Below the pieces are notes generated by a model, which was given only the letters and a program-made list of their open reading frames with translations, did not search any database and had not been told where the DNA came from. A program made the position numbers and the translations under genes. Source: Mesorhabditis belari (taxonomy: Eukaryota; Nematoda; Chromadorea; Rhabditida; Rhabditidae). From it: 64,000 nt of DNA. Each line of letters opens with the position of its first letter. Position 1 is the stretch's first letter. Location of the stretch: contig CAUEEP010000875.1 of NCBI GenBank assembly GCA_958450365.1, forward strand, positions 124,001 to 188,000, given 5' to 3'. Shown piece by piece: positions 53,701-64,000 of this stretch.

Positions 53701-54508
53701 ACCTTTTTTTTGCTGGAAAAGGCCTTAGGAAAGGTCGTAGAGCTTCGAAAATATTTCCATATAACGAAACGTATGCGTAGATTCCGAATTTCGACAAATC
53801 AGACCTCGCTGACACGTCAAATTTGGGCTAAAAGGCAAAAACTGCGGAAAAGTGTCAAGTTGCGTAGTTTTTGCCTTTTAGCCCAAATTTGACGTGTCAG
53901 CGAGGTCTGATTTGTCGAAATTCGAAATCTACGCATACGATTCCCCTGAAATGAACACAGTTTTGAAGCTCTACGACCTCTCCTAAGGCCTTTTTCAGCA
54001 AAAAAAGGTGCGCAAATGTCCGGGTGCGCAAATGTCCAGGTGCGCAAAAAAAAGGTCGCATTTGTCCCACTCCCAAAAATTGTGACGAAATTTTATAAAA
54101 TCTTTGCCTATACCCGATTTTCATGGAAGGCCACAGATTTAAAGATATTCAGCGGCCGGACTGAATATCTTTTACTTCATAATTGAAGTAAAAGATTTTT
54201 CAAAAATTAACGCGAAGCTTTTTCAAAAATTCAAACCCACATTGGCTTTTTTGAAGTCCTCCAAGATTTCATCCATTTTCCCTTGTGCGGTCAATTCGAC
54301 GTATTCCCTAACGGGCAAATCTTTTGGCAGATTTTCCTCGAAATTCGACACGTGAACGAGTGGGCGAAAACCCTGAAATTTCTTTCTGAAGTTGATTTCT
54401 CTTTTGTTTTCTCCGTTTTAAATGTTTCTTTTCAAAACCTACAATCATTTTCAGGATCGCCAAACGATTCGGTGATTGACTGGCGAGCACGATTGTAGGC
54501 GACAATTT
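47747..54508 (-). CDS. Protein with two tandem Maf (nucleotide pyrophosphatase) domains; first exon not found
   Basis: Maf/HAM1-type house-cleaning nucleotide pyrophosphatases hydrolyse non-canonical NTPs. Exons: 54443-54508, 54241-54372, 53404-53507, 52674-52740, 52385-52467, 52122-52262, 51044-51155, 50556-50687, 49198-49301, 49059-49125, 48338-48420, 47747-47855; 1,200 nt, 399 aa, every phase closing. Domain 1 (first six exons): TIVLASQSPNRLAILKMI, FDVLIAADTMV, GKPIDENDAVETL, AHTIYSGVVI, EPMNKAGSYGIQ. Domain 2 (last six): KIILADQSADRLTLLRKI, FDVIIAAETTLL, EKPKDKSDAIETL, CLTGVSMKF, VMDRAGSYAMQ. Intron positions and phases of the two halves match exon for exon, so the gene arose by internal duplication. 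Domain 2 has lost the SxSP motif and has AAET for AADT. The initiating exon upstream of 54508 could not be found. Confidence 0.9.
48186..48265 (+). other. tRNA-like sequence
   Basis: TGGTCAAGGTGGTTAGTGTC and GCCGGGTGCGATTCCG give weak A- and B-box matches; no convincing cloverleaf. Within a Maf-gene intron. Confidence 0.3.
48836..49028 (+). repeat. 20-bp tandem repeat GGACCTAGAGAAGCTTTGGA
   Basis: About nine copies with substitutions (GAACC, TAGCTTTAGA), inside a Maf-gene intron. Confidence 0.9.
49486..49596 (+). repeat. Tandem repeat of CCAAGCCAGGCCAGAGAAG
   Basis: Irregular array of AAGCCAAGCCAGGCCAGAG units in a Maf-gene intron. Confidence 0.8.
49900..50225 (+). repeat. Direct repeat of about 140 bp, two copies
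   Basis: TTTCTTCCAAAAGTGTCAAG ... GAGAATTGTAGCCCGTA ... GGACTTATA ... CATTTAACAAGC appears at about 49908-50040 and again at 50090-50222 with scattered differences. Confidence 0.75.
50745..51003 (+). repeat. 9-10 bp tandem array (GCTCTAAAA / GCTCTATAA / GCTCTATT)
   Basis: About 26 units of three interleaved variants, in the intron just after Maf domain 2's first exon. Confidence 0.9.
51252..51345 (-). other. tRNA-like sequence (Ser/Leu type II pattern)
   Basis: On the minus strand CATGGCCGAGTGGTTAACGC is a strong A-box and GTCGCGGGTTCGACTCC a strong B-box, with extra variable-arm length. The 5' and 3' acceptor arms do not pair, so probably a pseudogene. A second, weaker T-arm (GACCCGGGTTCGACTCCCGT) is at 51440-51475 on the + strand. 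Confidence 0.45.
51614..51864. mobile_element. Mariner-like MITE
   Basis: About 245 bp with ends TTGGGTTGATGGAAAAGTCC / GGACTTTTCCACCAACCGAA next to TA-rich flanks. The end motif resembles mariner-type terminal repeats of nematodes. No transposase. In a Maf-gene intron. Confidence 0.65.
52799..53052. mobile_element. Foldback element family A, copies 9 (compound)
   Basis: GTGCACCAGAAGGGTGTTTG, then TGTACTTTGTGCTCTAGTAA, ACGCACGCTTTCCGGC and CTAGAGCACAAGAGCACAAA: rearranged arms of at least two family A units. Confidence 0.55.
53056..53316. mobile_element. Foldback element with ACTGGACAATGAAATATCAT ends
   Basis: Left arm to TTTCGCGCGTCTGTAACTCC is mirrored by GGAGTTACAGACGCGCGAAA to ATGATATTTCATTGTCCAGT; short centre with an AATATTAATATT palindrome. 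Confidence 0.8.
53653..54077. mobile_element. Foldback element family D, copy 2
   Basis: Ends GTGGGACAAATGCGACC / GGTCGCATTTGTCCCAC; inner arms GGTCGTAGAGCTTC, GATTCCGAATTTCG and GACACGTCAAATTTGGGC. Flanked on both sides by hairpins of CTGAATATCTTTAAAG. Confidence 0.82.
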
Positions 54509-55281
54509 CTGCAAAGAGAGGGATTTCAATATTTTGGTGGGGTTTGAAGTTTTTGGTGATTTTGGTGCTTAGAACTTTAGGAATTTGATGAATCTGAATC
54601 TATTTTATCAACACTTGATAAAATCCTTGAATTAGCGCATAAATTTGATGAAATAGCTTGTAAAAAACTGTTAAATTAGCTGTTTCATCAAATTTATGTA
54701 AGCTGTAAGCAACTGTTAAGCTTTAAGCTCAATATGCGATGGCCATAGAGTTTCAAATTGTTTTTAATTGTTGTTTTTAGCATTTGATCACTAAAATTTT
54801 GATCTATCTGGTTTAAGAAGTAAAAAAGAGTAAACTCTTGCGAAAAAGTAGACATAAGTAAACTAAAAAGTAAACATAAGTAAACTAAAAAGTAAACATA
54901 AAAGTTTTTCACAAGCTAAGCATTATATTTGAGTCATTTTATTGTTACTTTTAAAGACGAACATAAAACTACGATTTTCTAGCTTAAAGTGTTCTAAAGT
55001 TCTAGTTCTAGCTTTCTAGCACCCTGAATTCTACTTAATTATTGAACTAATCGTCATATTTCAAATCGAGAAATTTCTTAAAGTAAACGAGAAAAAAGTA
55101 AACATATTTGACATGTTCTTACATTAAAATTACTCAAATATGAGTGAAACAACATCAAATTACGCTTTTTTTTTGGCTTAAATTGCACTTTGAATTCTAG
55201 TTATATAAACTAACTATATATAAAGTAAAAATAAAAACCTAACATCCAATTGAACGTTAAATTTTAGATCACCGCTCAACA
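54509..55281. other. Divergent intergenic stretch between the Maf gene and ABHD18
   Basis: Should hold the missing first Maf exon and both promoters. I found repeated AAGTAAACATAAGTAAACTA (54845-54905) and otherwise AT-rich sequence, but no usable ATG exon. Confidence 0.5.
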
Positions 55282-58405
<3,124 letters not shown>

Positions 58406-59335
58406 TTCGTGCAAATAAGATGTAACTATTTATGGTTTAGCTTAATCTTTGTGTTTTTGATACTTTTTGTTGTTGACAAGTTCAGGGAGTCTTTGTACTT
58501 AGTAGTGCCTTTGCGCTGTGATCCTCTTTAAAAAAGAAGATTTTACTCTTTGCCAGTAATTTTATTTGGAATGTTGATCATTTTGTTCTTTCATTTAGGT
58601 TTTTATGGCATTCTTTGCGCAAATAAAGTTCTACGATTAGGAATTTGGGGGAAACGTTGGGCATAGAACTTTCCCGAGTTCGAATCTCGGGACCGCCCAT
58701 AAAGTCGCAAAAGTTTTGTCACGTTTTTGAGGCTTAGCATCAAAATCAACCAAATCTAAACGAATTCTACATACATATCAGAATGATTTTTGTTTCCAAT
58801 TAAAAAAGGCACAAAAATTTACGCAAACTTTATTCAGCCATAACATTTTACAAACCGACACAAACTAGTGCTACACTTCTGGAAGTATGGAAAATGAAAA
58901 GAGAAACATGGCCATTTATATAAAAGACTAAACTTATAAAAAAAAAGATATCACTCTAATATCAAGCCTAAACATTCGCCCTTTTTGTTGAAAAAAGAGA
59001 AAAATGTGTGCAAATAACAAAGGCTTTTTACGAGGGACATTTATCTAATGAAAAAATAATTTCATAAAATACAGAAACAAACTTGATGTTGAAAAAAGAA
59101 ACGACCATCAGTAGGGGAAAACGGGGAGTTCAACAAAAGAAAGGCTAGAATTACCGGGGAAACTAGTGAAGCAAGAAAATCACGTATTCTCCATAAATGA
59201 GTACATGGTTGTGACGGTTGTTGATAAACGGGCTCTTCTAAAAACGATTTTAAATGACCTCTGATTGAATATCTTTGAAATCACGATTAAGGAAATCTTA
59301 AAAACGAACCTTGCTATTTAGTAACCTAAGATGAT
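58406..59335. other. Intergenic stretch between convergent ABHD18 and cyc-1
   Basis: Contains an isolated tRNA T-arm (CCCGAGTTCGAATCTCGGGA, about 58672-58692) followed by CCGCCCA, probably a tRNA fragment, and AT-rich 3'-UTR-like sequence. No gene supported. Confidence 0.5.
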
Positions 59336-61567
59336 TTATTCCTTCTTTGTTGGCTTTCCACGTCCCTTGACAGAGCGGAAAAGAATCTTCTCATTCTCAA
59401 CCATCGACCAGACACTCCTAAAATTTACAAGTGTAAATAAAGTTCTGCTGTTTTAAAACCAACCTCTTGGAGTAGATCAAGATGGCAGCGAACACGGGGA
59501 ACAGAAGAAGCAGCTATAATAAGAAAATCATTATTACTTTGTTATTGTGCCAAAACATACCTCAAGAGCCCAACGTTTGCCAGTGTCATTGTAAGAGCGA
59601 ATCGAGCACCAAGTCAAGAAGTTCGTCACATCCTTGGCCTAAATTCATTTGTTAGTAATTCCCATCCAACACAACACATAAGAGACTTTCACACAGACAC
59701 AGACATCGACAAGAGAGATAGAATACAACAACTATATAACTATATAACAGGAGAAATCAAACCAACCTGTTGAGCTTGTGTGGCTGGAGTTCCATCCTAG
59801 AAAAGGGATAAGCATTAAATGATTCAGTGAAATGTCAACCTTGTACTCGATTCCTTCATCAAAGAGCTGTTGAGGCATAGAAATCAATCCACCAGGGAAG
59901 TATGGATTGTAGGCCTTGCCTTCATCAAGCTAAAATAAGTAAAAGTTTAAAACAATCTCTATGCTTAGTTTTATCTAAAGTTTATCCTTAAAACATGAGC
60001 CAACTCACCGTGATGCCAGCTGGTGGGTCGAAGTAACCATTAAGTAAACAGAAGATATAGTCGTCACCACGGCTAAAATTACTTATAAGCTGTATTCAAG
60101 TAAAAAGCTCACTGATGATGTGTCGTTCGTGCGCTCATCATCAAGCTGAGCTCTGGCGGCAGAGCACCTAAAGTCATGTTACTAGTTTTAGCCAACAACG
60201 AATCTTTACCATTGTTTGCGGCAGCCGCAGCCTTGTCATTGTTAACAGGAATGCTCCATTCGCCGAGCCATCGACCACCTGAAAAAAGATATCTTTAAAG
60301 ATAGTTTAATGGTACTTGTAATTCTTTTCCCGGCCAGTTTTAAAAGCAAATTAGACAGTTTCATGTAACGTGGCCGAGAAAAAAAAAGGCAAATGTACCA
60401 AAGATATTTACAACACGACAATAAATCATTCAAAAGTTAATAAATAAATAAAAGATTAACAAACCGGGGAACTGATAGGGCGCAGGGACCGCATCGTTCA
60501 ACTTGGCTAAAACGTGAAGTTAACATGTGCTTTAGTTTAAGTGCAGCCTTAATGTGCTAACATTAAGGCTGCACTTAAACTAAAGCCTGATAACTACTAT
60601 CAAAAAGCTGACAAGGCAAAAACAATCCAAAAAAAGACGTTTCTATATCCAGTTTATAAGCTTCATTGACTTTTAAAACTACTTTTAGGAAACTAGGATC
60701 CATGTCCTATTCTACATCATAATAAATACCCGGCCGACGAATTGGTTGTCCCTTGTCATCGACATCATCAATCAAGAATTCCTCAGCTTCAGCCTAAATC
60801 AGCATATAACCACTTTGATCACCAAAGTTATAATTTACCTTGGCCTCCTCTTCACTCATGAATGGATATCGGTAATCACAGAAATGCCGGAAGTTGACAA
60901 AATATCTAAAGTTTATAGATTTAATATAGGAACAATGATACAAAATGTATCGGGTCTGCCGGCCTAGCGGGCCTATTTTCATGCAACACATGGGGGTCTT
61001 TAGGGGATGACACAAATCATACAAACAAACAACACCTAAGCCTAAGCCAAAGAAAATAACAATAACCCTAGTATATTTCGTAATACTTCATAAAAATTAT
61101 ATTACCTCAATTGATGGCACGCCTGGCAAACTTGTTTGTAGACTTCCCAACCACGACGGACGCTAAAAAGAAGATAAAGCTTGTTGTTGGAACGGCTTTT
61201 TGCTTGTTTGCTTCAAATATTATCACTATTAGCTACTTATTTCATACTTTAACACCTTTTGAGCTGTACTACAAAGTAAACTATGTATGTACTTGTTTAC
61301 AAGCCATATTTGCTAGCATTTTACACAACAAAAAACCCACGATCCAATGTCAAGGGCTCCAAAAGTGCCTCGATGACTCCAGGGCAAGCCGGGCGGATGG
61401 ATCCCGTTGTCCATAGCGTGCACTTGATTCTCGAGCGCATAGACGAGCCCACCGGTGGCCGTGGCCGCTACCAATCCAGCTCCAATAGCAAATTGCCGCT
61501 AGAAAGGAGATGTATACCCAGCTTTAATATAAAAGCTTACCCGAGTCACATTGATCGCGCGCTGCAT
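59336..61567 (-). CDS. Cytochrome c1, complex III catalytic subunit, complete
   Basis: Mitochondrial inner-membrane c-type cytochrome that passes electrons from the Rieske protein to cytochrome c. Fourteen exons: 61541-61567, 61341-61498, 61106-61162, 60839-60905, 60730-60793, 60465-60506, 60210-60278, 60113-60167, 60009-60072, 59840-59929, 59767-59796, 59561-59638, 59464-59513, 59336-59417; 933 nt, 310 aa. Short basic start MQRAINVTRRQFAIG, a hydrophobic presequence segment, SVRRGWEVYKQV, haem attachment CQACH (about residues 74-78), AANNGALPPELS, GDDYIF, GYFDPPAG, AYNPYFPGG with the likely axial Met in ISMPQ, DGTPAT, AKDVTNFLTW, the C-terminal anchor LLLLFPVFAAILIY, and a basic tail. An ATTTTTAG-type acceptor lies about 26 bases before the ATG. 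Confidence 0.96.
60529..60586. repeat. Perfect 27-bp hairpin with 4-base loop in a cyc-1 intron
   Basis: GCTTTAGTTTAAGTGCAGCC plus TTAATGT, loop GCTA, then the exact complement. Within intron 60507-60729. Confidence 0.88.
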
Positions 61568-61736
61568 TTCTCGGCAGGCTTTTTTACCTCAGGTCTAAAA
61601 AGAAAATATGTAAAAAGATTAAAAGTTGATAAAGAGAAAAGAAAGAGATCACTTTTCAATGATAAGCTCACAAATTTTGCGTAACTACCTAAATTTTAAC
61701 AACTTTATCCAATATACCAAACTAATTGATGTCTAG

Positions 61737-61945
61737 GGTGGCTACTTTGCGCCAAATTCTTTCCGCAACTCGTCATAACTTTCTTCTAAGTAGGCCAATC
61801 TTTATGATTTTGATGTCATTTTGTTGTACTAGTTGAGATCTACAAAATGAAACCAAAATAATAAAGATTGATCAACTTAGAAGAAAGTTATGGGTTAAAG
61901 TTAAAGTTATGGCGAGTTGCGGAAAAAATTTCGCACGTCTATGGC
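61737..61945. mobile_element. Foldback element family B, copy 3
   Basis: TTTCCGCAACTCGTCATAAC at left, GGCGAGTTGCGGAAAAAATT at right, with the shared AAGTAGGCCAATCTTTATGA arm. Confidence 0.75.
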
Positions 61946-62330
61946 TTTTACTGAAAAAGCTAAAGTTTAAACAAGCCAAAGTGACGAAAAATAAGCAAAG
62001 TGAAGCAATACTGATGTCGTTTCCATTAAAAAAGTAGCCACCACCCTGCGCACAAAGTAGCCACCGCCCTAACATCTAGCCGTTTAGATACCAATTGTTT
62101 ACTATCAGAAAAGCTAAAAGGCAGAGTTTTGCTTGCTAAAACATGTTACATAAAATATAAAACAACAAAATGTTAAGAAAAACACAGCCTCCAAGGCATC
62201 TATGGCTTTTGCTGAAAAAGTTAAAGTTGTTTCAACTGTTTCAAGCTTGTTTCAAGCAAAAGTGGCAAAAAATAAGCAAAGTGAAGCAATACTGCAATAC
62301 TGATGTCATTTCCATTAAAAAAACATTCAA
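61940..62330 (+). repeat. Direct repeat of about 110 bp, two copies
   Basis: CTATGGCTTTTACTGAAAAA ... GCAAAGTGAAGCAATACTGA ... TTTCCATTAAAAAA occurs at about 61938-62035 and 62199-62322; the second carries short internal duplications (TTTCAAC, CAATACTG). Confidence 0.75.
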
Positions 62331-62794
62331 TAATTCGATAAGAGCTTTAAATTTGACAGTACGATTTAGATTTTCAGTTAAAATTCGATAAATCATTAGT
62401 TTATTCATCAAAAAGTTGCATGCAGAAAAATCTCGTCAATCAAAAATTCGCAAATTCCATCTCAGCGCTGAAAAATAATGCTGATTCGAGACTTTTAAAA
62501 AAAATATTTTTAACGCACTAGTTTTTAAAAAGCGCTAGTTTTAAAAAGCGTTCAAGCAACAAAACGCATTGATTCTTAAAAGCTTAACTTTTGTTTTGTG
62601 CGACTAAGGAAGCTACAGAAAACCGTTCTTTTCCTATCGACAACTGAATACTTTTAACGTCAAAGCCACCAGCCAAGGCTACGGTAGTTTGTCCACGTCT
62701 TTTTAGAAGCATTCATGCAATTGATTATTGATCAAAGAACGAGTGAAAACGTCAAAATGATTGAATTCTGTTTAGACAAAAGACGAGGATTACT

Positions 62795-62942
62795 TTTCAC
62801 CAAATTTTTTTCCGCAACTCATCATAACTTTCTTCTAAGCAGGCCAATCTTTATGATTTTAGTGTCATTTTGTTGCACTAGTTGAGATCTACAAAATGAC
62901 ATCAAAATCATAAAAATTGGCTCACTTGGAAGGGAAGGTCAA
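62795..62942. mobile_element. Foldback element family B, copy 4 (right end truncated)
   Basis: TTTCCGCAACTCATCATAAC, CTTCTAAGCAGGCCAATC, and on the right ATCATAAAAATTGGCTCACT; the outer right arm is lost. Confidence 0.65.
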
Positions 62943-63446
62943 CTGGATTTGCTGGACTGCTGGACAACTGGATTTGCCAAAACACATGAACTATAGGTCA
63001 TTCGACGCAGAATTTCCCGCTGATCATGATGCTGCTTTTCTTTTTTGCTACGGAGCACTCTGTGAAAAGATATACGCGTTTAAAGTTTTGTAAGGAATTT
63101 TCAAAAAATCAAACCGCGACATTAGAACTGTCTTCCGGCAAGCTGGTCGGTTGCACCGGTGACAGAATGGTAGTGAGTTTAGATGCAGGACGATGTCAGA
63201 TTTATTCGGCTCTCTGGTTCGAGTTCGATTTTTTAGGTTTTAATACCTTGTATGTTCTCTATCGCCACACACAATCGTATAGCATTTAGCACACCACTAA
63301 TACCGATAAGGATCGTTCCCAGAGACCATCAGACGATCAGATATTCAAAAAAATGATTGAAAATTTAGTTTGCTCAATTTCTTGTGTTATTTTTAGAAAA
63401 TTTATTACAAGATCTAAAAAAATGTGAAAAATGAATAATATAAGAT

Positions 63447-63936
63447 TTAGTCGGCTTCGACAAGCTGTTGTGTGGCGCACAACTTCTTGTAGATGTCGTT
63501 TGATCGAAGCAGTTGCTCGTGGGTGCCTGAAAAAAGGGTTTGAATCTAGAAAAAAGCGATTGGCCTTGGTGTTTTTTGTGCTTACATGTAAACGCACCCT
63601 TTCTGGCACACTGAAAGCCTCATTTCTCTTGCGAAAGTTAGCTGATGAGAGAAAAGTGAACGATTCAGTGCACCAGAAAGGGTGCGTTTAGAGATTTGAG
63701 CACAAAGGATGCTCAAAGTGTATCTTAGGGTTCGAAAATCGGATTGAAATTGTTGATACTGTGGTGATAGGACTACCCAGTGTAACTGGGATTACCCAGT
63801 GTCACTCACCAGTCTCCACAATTCTTCCCTCGTGCACGACAGCGATTAGATCGGAGTTCTGAACGGTGGAGAGACGATGAGCGATGACGAGACACGTTCG
63901 ACCATGACTCGCTGTCTCTAGGGCTTCTTGAACCAC
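63447..63936 (-). CDS. 3' end of an ABCB/P-glycoprotein-type ABC transporter gene (runs off the window)
   Basis: Plasma-membrane ATP-driven efflux pump family. Visible exons: 63810-63936 and 63447-63526, giving 69 residues to the stop. They hold the end of the second nucleotide-binding domain: [20 protein letters not shown] with the switch His, RLSTVQNSD, then [16 protein letters not shown] and the terminus QQLVEAD. The Walker B/D-loop exon should lie just beyond 64000; 63985-64000 may touch it. A family A foldback sits in the last intron. Nematodes have many pgp genes; which this is cannot be told from the tail. Confidence 0.9.
63574..63708. mobile_element. Foldback element family A, copy 10
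   Basis: TGTGCTTACATGTAAACGCA, CCCTTTCTGGCACACTGAA and, at right, CAGTGCACCAGAAAGGGTGC, TTTAGAGATTTGAGCACAAA. In the last ABCB intron. Confidence 0.75.
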
Positions 63937-64000
63937 CTGAAAGTTAGATAATGGAGCCGTTAAAATCACTTATCAAGTGCACTTAATCAGGGCTGACTCC

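Larger units (their letters stand above)
61568..63446. other. Intergenic stretch between cyc-1 and the ABCB gene
   Basis: Contains two family B foldbacks and an approximately 110-bp direct repeat. The open frame 63026-63289 (residues include TATLELSSGKLVGCTGDRMV) has no recognised motif, start context or splice partners, so I do not call it. Confidence 0.5.

Noticed and set aside
63026..63289. 87-residue plus-strand open frame
   Set aside because: No recognisable motif, start context or splice partners.

Overview
The window is nuclear DNA of a free-living-type (rhabditid or related) nematode. Evidence: multi-exon genes with mostly 40-90 base GT-AG introns ending in T-rich TTTTAG/TTTCAG; putative spliced-leader acceptors a few bases before several start codons; degenerate nematode telomere repeat (TTAGGC) inside the window; and nematode-type products (a HIM-3/HTP-like meiotic HORMA protein, and an MSK kinase and cytochrome c1 whose C. 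elegans orthologues I recall as close neighbours on chromosome I). The species is not identifiable by eye. Exon junctions were derived by hand from frame, phase and splice sites; nearly all phases close exactly.

Layout. 1-3.0 kb: 3' part of a DXO decapping/exonuclease gene (+). 3.0-4.8 kb: intergenic, with one unresolved small minus-strand candidate. 4.8-8.4 kb: lis-1 and, upstream of it on the same strand, a meiotic HORMA-domain gene (possible operon). 9.4-14.1 kb: complete 31-exon pcaf-1 histone acetyltransferase (-). 14.6-19.2 kb: an unrecognised Pro/Ser/Arg-rich protein gene (-) with an RTE-type retrotransposon remnant and nested foldback elements in its introns. 20.2-21.9 kb: two adjacent paralogous two-exon micropeptide genes (-). 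22.2-25.7 kb: PGPEP1 and ZFAND1 (+), 129 bases apart, operon-like. 26.4-45.3 kb: MSK/rskn-2 two-kinase gene (+) with two alternative first exons and a repeat-filled 6.8 kb first intron. 47.7-54.5 kb: a gene with two tandem Maf pyrophosphatase domains (-). 55.3-58.4 kb: ABHD18 hydrolase (+). 59.3-61.6 kb: cytochrome c1 (-). 63.4-64 kb: 3' end of an ABCB/P-glycoprotein gene (-).

The genes are ordinary housekeeping, chromatin, meiotic and signalling genes and do not form one pathway. What is unusual is the space between and inside them: at least seven families of foldback (MITE-like) elements, one with about a dozen copies; nested insertions; two interstitial telomere-like arrays in opposite orientation; many short tandem repeats; near-perfect short hairpins; and about nine tRNA-like fragments. 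I found no convincing new multi-gene system. The best leads are the double-Maf protein with a diverged second active site, the paired micropeptides, and the foldback families.
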